DNA from: Pelagomonas calceolata
Lineage: Eukaryota > Sar > Pelagophyceae > Pelagomonadales > Pelagomonadaceae
DNA: 64,000 nt
Assembly: GCA_918797485.1 (NCBI GenBank)
Contig: CAKKNE010000005.1
Span: forward strand, 4,526,001-4,590,000
Direction: 5' to 3'
Part shown: piece after piece, positions 56,365 to 64,000 of the stretch
Position numbering within the stretch: position 1 is the first letter of the stretch
How the letters are laid out: every line of letters starts with the position of its first letter
Position numbers and translations under genes: made by a program
Notes under the pieces: model-generated
What the model was told of the DNA's origin: nothing
Database searches by the model: none
What the model saw: the letters and a program-made list of their open reading frames with translations, nothing else

Positions 56365-58311
56365 ATGCGGTCGCCCAGCGAATTCGTCGCGGACGCGGCC
56401 AGGCAAACGGTGCGGAGCGGCGGCGCATTGCTAACAACATTAAAACGAGCCGCGCGCGCGCTGACCAATTCGCTCCCGTCGAGGCAGAAGGACAAGAAGA
56501 AGCAGAAGCCGACGGTGCTGAACGTGTGCGTCGTCGGAGTTGGAACACTCGACAAGGGACACCAAAGGGCAATAAAGTGCATCGGCAAATTAGTACAGAG
56601 CCCGCAGGAGGCGAACGTGCTCGTGGTCAGCCCCTACGTCAGCCTGTGCTCGGATCCGCGGGTCCTCACGAGCTTGCTCGTCGGCTTGGTGGGCGCGACT
56701 CGTTTGGTTACCTTCGAACTGATTGGTGCCTTGGCGACTAAGTTGCGGGACGTGCCTTCGCTAGAGGATCCTCGCGTTGCTGCTCGAATTGATGATCCGC
56801 GGCTCTGCCCGGGGCCGCCGACGGCCGGGTCCAAGTTGGATCGCCGCCTCGTCGTGATAGTAGACGCGGACAAGCCGCGATTACTAAGTCAGCTAAGCAG
56901 CCACGACCTCCGAACTATAGCGGTCGCTCATGGAGCTTTTGCTTTTATCGTGTCTGACGTTGGGGTGTTGAGAAATCAAGAATTTCTACGGGAGTTCAAA
57001 TACCTAGTCTCGGGTCCGTTGGAGAGGGTGTTAGTTGTTGGTGGGCCTCGCGTAACTGAACCACTCGCTTCTGGTCTACAACGTCTTGTGGATCATTTGC
57101 GGCCTCCTGGGTCTCCTACTGATGATATGGCGGATGTTACAGAGTCCACTGGGGCCCTGGAGGTCTCCACTATCACGGTTCTCGGGTTCGCCCAAACGTG
57201 CCTCGGAAAAGGTCCTGAAGATCTCAAGCCCGCGCCGCTGTTGAGGAACTTGATGACTGATGTTGACGAAGGACCTGCGACGGCGCGACGCGACGCGCGC
57301 GTGGGCCAAAGGGTGAATATCAGGGAGTGGAGAATTATTGGCGGGCGCCACGTTCGCGAAATTAGCGAAGGAACCGTCGAGGCCATCATCGATCCAGCAG
57401 TTTCGGGCTTCGTCGTGCAGAAAGGAATTGGTGTTAGCGGAAAATGTCGACTGGTCGAGACGCAGCTCGTCGCCGTCGACTTTACTACTGGCGTGTTAGC
57501 TTGGGAGCGGCTCTACTTCTGCGCCGACGATCCAGTTTTAGGTTTGGTAGGATCGGTACAGATCCCGCAATTTGATCGCATCGAGTGGGCGAGTGATGGA
57601 AATGCAGTGGCGGCGCCGTGGGACGAGTCGGGTGCGTCGTCGAATGTATATGGGGTATTTGCCGCGGTCGCGCGCGACAATGCGCCGCGTACTGTTAGCA
57701 ATGACTGGGCACCCCTACCGGCTGTAGGAGGATCTAGCATTATTTCCAGGGCCTGGAAGACGGTTGCCAGTTCGTTAGAGACTGCGGCGCGCCGATTATC
57801 CGGCGGGGGCTCCTCGCCGGCGCCCGTCGCTCCTTTAGACCAAGACGTCATCTCAGATCCCTGCCGCGTCGTAATCCATTCCAGTGCGCGGGCGCCGGAC
57901 CAGACGAGCCGGATAGATGTGAACGCTGAAGTGTCATCGGTTCTAGATGCACGACACGAGGCGCAAGAGAGACGGAGGGATAGGCGAGCCTGCAATACGA
58001 TTTCTGGTGCCGTGTTGCAGCAAATGGGCCAATCGCTAGCGAAATCTGCGGGTCATGTTTTTATTTGGAGAATCGACGATAAGAAGAGGGCGAGACGCTA
58101 CACGAGTAGAAAGAAAGCAGAGGCAGGGGAGACGGGAAGCTATGGGGACGACCCTTTCCAACGCACGTACCTTCCTGCTCTTCTGAACGAAAAAATAAAA
58201 AGCAAGAACACGAGAGAAGCTGCCGAAGCTTGGGCGAAGACGACGAGCTGGAGAGCCGCCAAAAACGAAGCTGATGTGCCGCCGGACAGGAAGCCCTGGA
58301 CGGACGGCTAG
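56365..58311 (+). CDS. Large hypothetical protein
   Basis: A 648-residue protein starting MRSPSEFVADAARQTVRSGG. A basic linker (PSRQKDKKKQKPT) is followed by a region with alternating hydrophobic strands (VLNVCVVGVGTLDKG, ANVLVVSPYVSL, RRLVVIVDADKPRLL, FAFIVSDVGVL, ERVLVVGGPRV) that suggests a Rossmann-like alpha/beta fold, then a beta-rich part and a very basic C-terminus (DDKKRARRYTSRKKAEAGE). No catalytic motif or family recognised. Codon use is slightly less GC-biased than in neighbours. Confidence 0.55.
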   Translation: MRSPSEFVADAARQTVRSGGALLTTLKRAARALTNSLPSRQKDKKKQKPTVLNVCVVGVGTLDKGHQRAIKCIGKLVQSPQEANVLVVSPYVSLCSDPRVLTSLLVGLVGATRLVTFELIGALATKLRDVPSLEDPRVAARIDDPRLCPGPPTAGSKLDRRLVVIVDADKPRLLSQLSSHDLRTIAVAHGAFAFIVSDVGVLRNQEFLREFKYLVSGPLERVLVVGGPRVTEPLASGLQRLVDHLRPPGSPTDDMADVTESTGALEVSTITVLGFAQTCLGKGPEDLKPAPLLRNLMTDVDEGPATARRDARVGQRVNIREWRIIGGRHVREISEGTVEAIIDPAVSGFVVQKGIGVSGKCRLVETQLVAVDFTTGVLAWERLYFCADDPVLGLVGSVQIPQFDRIEWASDGNAVAAPWDESGASSNVYGVFAAVARDNAPRTVSNDWAPLPAVGGSSIISRAWKTVASSLETAARRLSGGGSSPAPVAPLDQDVISDPCRVVIHSSARAPDQTSRIDVNAEVSSVLDARHEAQERRRDRRACNTISGAVLQQMGQSLAKSAGHVFIWRIDDKKRARRYTSRKKAEAGETGSYGDDPFQRTYLPALLNEKIKSKNTREAAEAWAKTTSWRAAKNEADVPPDRKPWTDG

Positions 58312-58437
58312 GGAGGCTCCAACGTTGTCATAAGTCATAGTGTGCTCCACCCACCCTATGGAACCTCCCTCCCACACAAGGCCGTGCTCGCCCGGGGCAC
58401 CTACCGCGTCAGCAGCCTGCACGGCGGTGGCAAGAGT

Positions 58438-58575
58438 GCAAACGGCGTCGACGTGAACGCCCTGGGCTTCGCGGGGTGCCTCCTCGCGCGCGACGCGGCG
58501 ACGTTCGAGTCGCTGCTGGCGCCGGGCGCGTGCGGCGAGGTGCTCCGGGGCGTCGCTGTTGCGGCGAGCAGCTAG
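58438..58575 (+). pseudogene. Recent partial copy of the Ap4A phosphorylase 3' end
   Basis: 58438-58560 matches 54664-54786 (opposite strand) over 123 bp with a single mismatch, covering NGVDVNALGFAGCLLARD through GEVLRGVAV in the same reading frame; the last few codons and stop differ. There is no ATG or upstream domain. The near identity means a very recent, inverted duplication over about 3.7 kb. It ends 25 bp from the LRR gene's stop, tail to tail. Confidence 0.85.
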
Positions 58576-58600
58576 TGGCCTAATGTATGTGTTGTAACAT

Positions 58601-61600
58601 TTACGCAGGCCTCGGCAAGCCGACCTTGAACCAGGGCCGCAGCTCCTCCACGACGTTCCTTCTCTCTTCCGCGTCCTCGACCTCGCGGTCGCCCGGCTCG
58701 TAGGCGCAGGCCAGGCGCCCGACCGTCGGAATGCCGATGTTCTCACCTTTGGTCGCGCGCCAGACCTTGGGCAAGACCCAGCCCGGCTCGGGGTCCGCCT
58801 TCTCAGTCGGTCGGAAGACGAGATCGCGCAGGAAGGCGGTCCCGGGCGTCGGATCCTTGGGCGGAATGACGACGACAGGCTCCTTCTTCTTCCCCTTCTT
58901 CTTCGGGGCGGGCGGCTGCTCCACCGACAAGTCCTCGACGAGCGCCATCAGCACGCCGGCGCACCGCCGCTCGTCGGGCTGCTGCAAGTTTAGATTGTAG
59001 GTGCCTCCAAGCGCGCGCGGGTCCTTGACATTGAGCACGCCCAGGCGCCTCACTATTCTCCGCCAGGCCTCCTCGTTGAGGTGGCACGGCGCCGCCTTCG
59101 CCGTACTTTCCAGGTGCTCGAAGTCCACGACAAGATGCGCCAGGCCCGCCAGGACCTCGTCGCGATAATAGATCTCGTCGACCGCGGCCGCCGGGAAGAG
59201 CGCGGCGCAGACGCACAGTTGTTGTGAAGTCAGCTTCGTCTGGGCGAGGCGTCTCCTCAAACTTTCCAACGCGGCCGCGCAGTCGGTCGGCGGCGTTGGG
59301 ACGTCGTCGCCGAAGCAGCGGTCGACGAAGCGCCACTTCTCCGCCGGGTCCCGCGACGCCGCGTCCAGCAACGCCTCGGCCTCGCGCTCCGCGGCGCGGT
59401 CCTCGAAGCCATCGAGCACCACGTCGTAAAAGTGATATGTCACGCGCGTGGCGACGCCGGGCAGCTGGTGCGGGGCGCGCGGCGCAACCCCAGATTCGCA
59501 GGCGCCACGATCCACCAACTTCGCCTTGGTCAGCCCCAGCGGCTCCAGCACGGCCTGCTTCGCGAGCGCCGCGGCGGCCGCCGCGGGCGACTGCTGCGTG
59601 CAGACGCGGCCCGAGCTCTTCTGCAGGACGGGCATTGAAACTCCAAGAAATGTCCGCGTATCAATTTCGCCCGCCTCGAGCCCGCGCACCCGCAAAATAC
59701 AGCGGCCGCCCGCGACGACGCGGACGCGCACCGCGTGCGCGACCCGGACGAGCTTGCCCTTCTCCACCCCAAGACAGCTCTCGCGGCGACTTAATTCAGC
59801 CCAGAGCGCCTCCACCGCACCGTCCCAGGCCCCCACGTCCACGTAGGCCTTCGCGAGCACCTCGCGGAGCCGCGTCGCGGGCGTCGCGGGCGCCTCCGGG
59901 TCGCCGCTCTCCCCCAGGTCCTCGGCCGTGAACGTGCCAGCGCGCTGGACGGCGCGTAGCACGGCCGCCGCGGGCCCGGCGATCACGCCCGTCGCGTCCT
60001 CTTTGACACTCCGCAGCGCGGCGGCGACGGGCGCGACCGCCGTCCCGACATCCAGAGGGGAGGCCGCCTCGAGGAAGGCCATGGGGTTTGACGGGTCGTG
60101 CGCGCCCGTATCAATGTCGTGCAGGAAGCGCTCGTCGATGACCTTGGCGCGCGCGCGCCACTTTGCATCCCCAGCATCCTCGTCGACCGATTCGAGGTAG
60201 GACCTTCCAATTTTGCCCGCCAGCACGACGGCGTCCAAGGGCAGCCCGCACTCATCTAAAGTGCGCCGGAAGGCCGCATTCGGCAACGTCTCGCCCTCGG
60301 CCACGGGCATCAATGATGAATAGTCAAACCGTAAGGTGCCGCGCGGCGCCCGCGCTTCGATGATAGCCCCTAAAAAGTCATCACCTACCACACCGGTCAG
60401 CTGAATGTTGCCATAGGACACGTTCCTAAAACAACCGGAACCGTAGCGCTGCTCCGACCCTTCTCCAAAAAAAGTTGCTTTTTGCGCTTCCGTCGGTTTT
60501 GTGATAGGAGGCTGATCTAAGATGAACGGCGCGCCTTCCGGTGGTACGGGTAATTCCTCGGGGAGTTGCTGGAGGCACCAGCGGCGCTCCGCTGAGGAAC
60601 GCGAAGCGAGGCGCCGCGCGCATTCCTGGTGGAGCGGGTCCGACAGGTCCAATTCATATTTCCCGTTGCGGGCCCCAAAGAACACCGAGCCGTATCTTCC
60701 CAACTTCCTCAGTAATACGGATTGCTGCGGCCTCGATAAAGGTTCCATCAATGCCTCGGCGCCTGCGTCATCCACCAAACGCGGGAGTAGTATCGATAGC
60801 ACGTTTTCCGGCGGCGTTTTTTGCAAAGCTTCCATCAACCTCGGGACCTGGCAACTCAAGAGGCGCCAGTCGCGCGTCCACACGTCTACTGCGTCCTCCG
60901 CCGAGGCGCCTCGCTCCGTGTCCTCCCTCATGCATTTGACGAGCGCCTCCAGACCATTGGCGGACGGCGCCTCGAGGACGGACGAAGCGCGCGGCGTTGT
61001 CGATAGGCGGAAGCGGAGGCAGCCGCCCTCTTCCATTGGAGGCAATGTGAACGCGTTGTCCTCGCCGTCGACAATCTGTCCTACGGTTCTCTCATTAGTG
61101 GGCGTTCGACCTTTCACTAATACTCGCAAACAGGCATCCTTGCCCTGTTCGATGAGACTCTCCCGCAGCAGCTCGTCGGCCTCGTCTTCCTCTCTCTCAT
61201 TGACATCTGGCAACGGCAGGAATTCATCATTGGAATATTCCTTTGGTGGAGGTTCCACCCTCAACGTTAGTTTCGTCTTGAAGTGCTCCGGCTTGCGCAA
61301 CTCCTCCACACCGTCGGCCATAACGACATCCGTCAAGGATAGGCCGGGCCTTTTACCACACAACTCCAGGATGTCCTCGGCTACAGACCTTTCGTAGGGA
61401 TCGTCCAACTCCAACTGATAAAAGCCGCGGGGCGTCGCGGGGTCCCACAGAGTTTCTTTCATATTCAGCGGCGTCGAATGCTCGACAGCCTTTTGAGCAT
61501 CATTGACTTTCTGCAACGTGTCCGCGTCGTAGGCCTCGTGGTGCTGCAAGTCAGGCAGCTCCTTGCCCCAGCTACCTCTCGCTTTGGCTAGTGCCAGAGA

Positions 61601-63877
61601 TCTAGAGGGCTCCGCGTCCATGCGTTTTGCAGGGATTGTAATCGCTTTCTTCCCCTTGCCGATCTTGACCTCCTCCATGAAGAGGCCCACACTTGTCAAG
61701 GGCTTCTTGACGTCGTAGAGGCAGTCCCTCAGTTTGAGGGATGAGGTTATCTCTCCGGCCGCCCTTGAGAAGGCCCGGAGCCCTTCCGCACCTAAGGGGT
61801 TGCCGTCGAGGACCAACTCCGTCAGACTAGTATTCTTTCTCAAATGAGACGCAAACACAGAAGCGCAGCGCGGGCCGCCTCCGTTGTATCTTACGTCGAG
61901 GCGCTTCAGCGTTTTATTCGTGCTGAGACACGTGGCCAGGTGCTGCAGGCCGACATCTCCTAATGAATTGAACCCCATTGCGACATTCTCCAACGTCGTA
62001 TTCTGCGATAATAAAGCAGCGAAGACGGCGCCGTCCTTTTCTCCGATGCGATTCCACGACAGGTCGACATGAGTTAAGGAAGACGAGGCCCCTAAACAAG
62101 CGATCAACTCCAAACACCCGCAGCCGTTCTTCGTGAGTAATTCCAACCCGACCGCAACACCACCTAAGACCTTAGATTGAGCCACCTTTTTCTTGAGCTC
62201 GGGCCGCGCGTCCAAGAAACTCCGTTTCGACTGGGCCCACCCTTTGGAGTCCCCAATACTGTTTTTGGTGTGGTGTGCTTTCTTGTCATGCGCCTTGGTC
62301 GTCGCTTCTGATGTAGTTCGCATGACCGCGAGGGCCGACGCGCCGTTCGTGTCAGTCGCGCCGCCGAGACCATTACCCGCCACATCCAAGACCTTGAGCG
62401 TCTTGGACTTCGCACATTGTTCCAAGATAGGTGCCAATTCCGCGTCGTCGAGATCCGCGTCCGCCAGACCGAGCGACACTATCCCACATTTCTCATGGCT
62501 CAAAACTTCGGCCAGCTTCCTGGCCGAGGCATCGTCCAGGTCGTTGGCCGACAGATCCAGGGTCTTGAGCTTCGGGCCTATTTTGATGCATGAATCTAAC
62601 AACGGCGTTAATGCATCGTCGCTCCACCGATTGCCCGCCGCGAGCAATTCACCTATTTCTGGTAATTTTGGCAGTACTCGAGCTAATGCCTCACCCAACA
62701 CATCGCCCAAGGAACGATGCGACAGATCTAGGGCCGTGGAGTCCGGCCTCGCTAATGCTTCGGCTCTTGTGGAAGGAGGCGTCTCCCGTATCAGGATGCA
62801 CTCCGGCGGTAATTGTAAGCGAGCGAGCTCCGCGAGGAAGTCGTGCCTCGGCGAGTTTAATGGTGCAAGTAAGCCCGGTTCCCTCTCATTGTCTGAGTCT
62901 AGCTCCGCGTCGAAGGGAACGGGGCCCTTTACCGTAATTTCATCTGTGGTTCTAACATAACAAGCCTGCTGCGAGATCCTCCGGAACGCTTTCCGGAACT
63001 TGTCCCGCGCACCGTCGCCAAAATACGTGTCTATGACAGAAGGTGACAAGCGCTGCGTGCAGGCCTCGTCGGGGAACGGGTAGACTTTTGGAGCGGGCGT
63101 TGGAGGTGGTGTAGGTGGCGGTGTCGGCGGCGGCGTCGGGATGCGAGGAGGTGGTATGGTAGAATCGGGCTGAATGTCCAATATATCATCATAACCCTTC
63201 TGTCGTAACCGGTGGTTCTCCGCAAAGACATCGCCCAGGTCCTCCTCGATTGCGCCCTTTGACAGGACGGGAGCCACTGAGATGCCTTGCACGAAAGACA
63301 CCTGCAGCGGCCCCGCTCGAGGGGGCAGGGGCTTCTTGCCTCCCCTCAAATAGGCCTTTCGCGCGTCCGCGCCTCGTAAGTATTGACGAGGTAGGTCCTT
63401 TCCAGTGATGGGCTCCAAGATGGGATTCAAATCAACCCTATCGGGAGCGTAGATCCGCAGCCCGTCGGCCCAGGACGCTAATTCAGTAACCGTATCTGAT
63501 AAATCATACGCTTTCAGCGTTTGGGCTCTACGACGAACCTTGGCGAGTTTCAGGACCGTACTGCCAATGGGCAATTCTTCCGGCGGCTTTTCGTCGTGGA
63601 TGCTCTTCTTCTTCGGCGGGTCCGGGCGCGAGATGGCGTCTATTCTTTTCCCGCGGATCTTCACGCTGTAGGGCGTCTTGTCCCGGCGCTTCTCGTACTC
63701 GTCTCGCACTTTACTCCGGTTCCGCGCGATGCCCGTGTCGAAACTAATAGTACATCCCTTCAAAGTCTCGGGGCTGAGCGGCTTTTGCGATTTTTTCGTA
63801 ACATTTGATAAATGCGACTCCGCGTAGGACGCGGCGGGCGTCGTGTCGAAGGACACGCGGCTGCCCTGGCGCGACAT
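58601..63877 (-). CDS. Large leucine-rich-repeat (RNI-type) protein
   Basis: A 1758-residue single exon. Residues ~1-380: disordered and basic N-terminus with a poly-Pro linker (PTPPPTPPPTPPPTP). Residues ~385-720: RNI-type LRRs (TALDLSHRSLGDVLGEALAR, LKTLDLSANDLDDASARKLA, THVDLSWNRIGEKDGAVFAA, KRLDVRYNGG). The C-terminal ~1000 residues repeat a motif of the form G-x-Y-x-L-x-L-x-x-P-x-x-x-x-x-A: GFYQLELDDPYERSVAEDIL, GKYELDLSDPLHQECARRLA, GTYNLNLQQPDERRCAGVLM. The segment LTSQQLCVCAALFPAAAVDE recalls DUF4476-type helical units. Probably a cytoskeletal or scaffold protein; function unknown. Confidence 0.7.
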   Translation of the reverse strand: MSRQGSRVSFDTTPAASYAESHLSNVTKKSQKPLSPETLKGCTISFDTGIARNRSKVRDEYEKRRDKTPYSVKIRGKRIDAISRPDPPKKKSIHDEKPPEELPIGSTVLKLAKVRRRAQTLKAYDLSDTVTELASWADGLRIYAPDRVDLNPILEPITGKDLPRQYLRGADARKAYLRGGKKPLPPRAGPLQVSFVQGISVAPVLSKGAIEEDLGDVFAENHRLRQKGYDDILDIQPDSTIPPPRIPTPPPTPPPTPPPTPAPKVYPFPDEACTQRLSPSVIDTYFGDGARDKFRKAFRRISQQACYVRTTDEITVKGPVPFDAELDSDNEREPGLLAPLNSPRHDFLAELARLQLPPECILIRETPPSTRAEALARPDSTALDLSHRSLGDVLGEALARVLPKLPEIGELLAAGNRWSDDALTPLLDSCIKIGPKLKTLDLSANDLDDASARKLAEVLSHEKCGIVSLGLADADLDDAELAPILEQCAKSKTLKVLDVAGNGLGGATDTNGASALAVMRTTSEATTKAHDKKAHHTKNSIGDSKGWAQSKRSFLDARPELKKKVAQSKVLGGVAVGLELLTKNGCGCLELIACLGASSSLTHVDLSWNRIGEKDGAVFAALLSQNTTLENVAMGFNSLGDVGLQHLATCLSTNKTLKRLDVRYNGGGPRCASVFASHLRKNTSLTELVLDGNPLGAEGLRAFSRAAGEITSSLKLRDCLYDVKKPLTSVGLFMEEVKIGKGKKAITIPAKRMDAEPSRSLALAKARGSWGKELPDLQHHEAYDADTLQKVNDAQKAVEHSTPLNMKETLWDPATPRGFYQLELDDPYERSVAEDILELCGKRPGLSLTDVVMADGVEELRKPEHFKTKLTLRVEPPPKEYSNDEFLPLPDVNEREEDEADELLRESLIEQGKDACLRVLVKGRTPTNERTVGQIVDGEDNAFTLPPMEEGGCLRFRLSTTPRASSVLEAPSANGLEALVKCMREDTERGASAEDAVDVWTRDWRLLSCQVPRLMEALQKTPPENVLSILLPRLVDDAGAEALMEPLSRPQQSVLLRKLGRYGSVFFGARNGKYELDLSDPLHQECARRLASRSSAERRWCLQQLPEELPVPPEGAPFILDQPPITKPTEAQKATFFGEGSEQRYGSGCFRNVSYGNIQLTGVVGDDFLGAIIEARAPRGTLRFDYSSLMPVAEGETLPNAAFRRTLDECGLPLDAVVLAGKIGRSYLESVDEDAGDAKWRARAKVIDERFLHDIDTGAHDPSNPMAFLEAASPLDVGTAVAPVAAALRSVKEDATGVIAGPAAAVLRAVQRAGTFTAEDLGESGDPEAPATPATRLREVLAKAYVDVGAWDGAVEALWAELSRRESCLGVEKGKLVRVAHAVRVRVVAGGRCILRVRGLEAGEIDTRTFLGVSMPVLQKSSGRVCTQQSPAAAAAALAKQAVLEPLGLTKAKLVDRGACESGVAPRAPHQLPGVATRVTYHFYDVVLDGFEDRAAEREAEALLDAASRDPAEKWRFVDRCFGDDVPTPPTDCAAALESLRRRLAQTKLTSQQLCVCAALFPAAAVDEIYYRDEVLAGLAHLVVDFEHLESTAKAAPCHLNEEAWRRIVRRLGVLNVKDPRALGGTYNLNLQQPDERRCAGVLMALVEDLSVEQPPAPKKKGKKKEPVVVIPPKDPTPGTAFLRDLVFRPTEKADPEPGWVLPKVWRATKGENIGIPTVGRLACAYEPGDREVEDAEERRNVVEELRPWFKVGLPRPA

Positions 63878-64000
63878 GCTTGTGTTGCGTGGGGCTGTGA
63901 GAGCAGCCCAGAGGTGCTTGCCAAGAGGTGCTGCCCAGGCGCACGGCTACCGATGCGCAGCAGAGTGGTGGATGGCGCGTGACCAAGTATTGCTGCCCGC

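Noticed and set aside
58036-58746. 236-codon minus-strand frame near the LRR gene stop
   Set aside because: Composed of antisense of the gene at 56365 and of the Ap4A phosphorylase fragment; not a gene.
1-64000. tRNA, rRNA or CRISPR features
   Set aside because: I looked for cloverleaf signatures, rRNA-like blocks and regularly spaced repeats and found none; the short repeats seen are introners, microsatellite or tandem duplications.

Overview
The window looks like nuclear DNA of a small, gene-dense, GC-rich eukaryotic alga, most likely a pelagophyte-type stramenopile (Aureococcus/Pelagomonas-like). The reasons are: closely packed genes on both strands, mostly single-exon; eukaryote-only proteins (HDAC, Fcf2, NIFK/Nop15-like, MPDU1, CMC4, a four-domain voltage-gated channel, START, PX, U-box); a signal peptide followed by an A-F-A-P motif on one protein, the stramenopile plastid-import signature; and short introns that carry terminal inverted repeats and 8-bp target duplications, i.e. 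introners, which are published for Aureococcus. The species assignment is inference.

Layout. 1-8 kb: Fcf2-like factor (cut by the edge), a small membrane protein overlapping an APEX2-like nuclease, an unknown protein, a U-box protein and an amino-acid transporter. 8-19.5 kb: class II HDAC, an RGG/zinc-ribbon protein, about 2 kb of decayed sequence, an unknown protein, methylmalonyl-CoA mutase and MPDU1. 19.9-34.7 kb: two paralogues (and two fragments) of a MYND/RING-CH/TPR family, a PX protein, a NIFK-like RNA-binding protein, a TPR protein, a basic microprotein placed 4 nt before CMC4, a START protein and a secretory-pathway kinase-fold protein. 34.7-39.6 kb: a predicted GT25-JmjC fusion, an F-box-like protein and two gene fragments. 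39.7-47.8 kb: a giant four-domain channel fused to a WD40 propeller. 48-58.6 kb: SET, methyltransferase, plastid-type PAP2, sulfotransferase, unknown proteins and a membrane-anchored Ap4A phosphorylase. 58.6-63.9 kb: a large LRR protein.

Three threads tie the window together. (1) Nearly every intron I can define is an introner: the 8-bp target duplication supplies the 5' splice site (GT or GC) and the terminal repeat supplies the AG. Removing them restores exact reading frames and joins neighbouring ORFs into real genes, including the GT25-JmjC fusion and the channel. (2) A 24-bp near-palindrome (GCTAGTGTCTTAC + AGGCCGCTAGC) sits in ten intergenic stretches, typically 140-230 bp upstream of a start codon and often between divergent genes; it is a candidate promoter element. 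(3) Partial gene copies lie tail to tail against the 3' ends of intact genes, three of them with a recognisable source elsewhere in the window.
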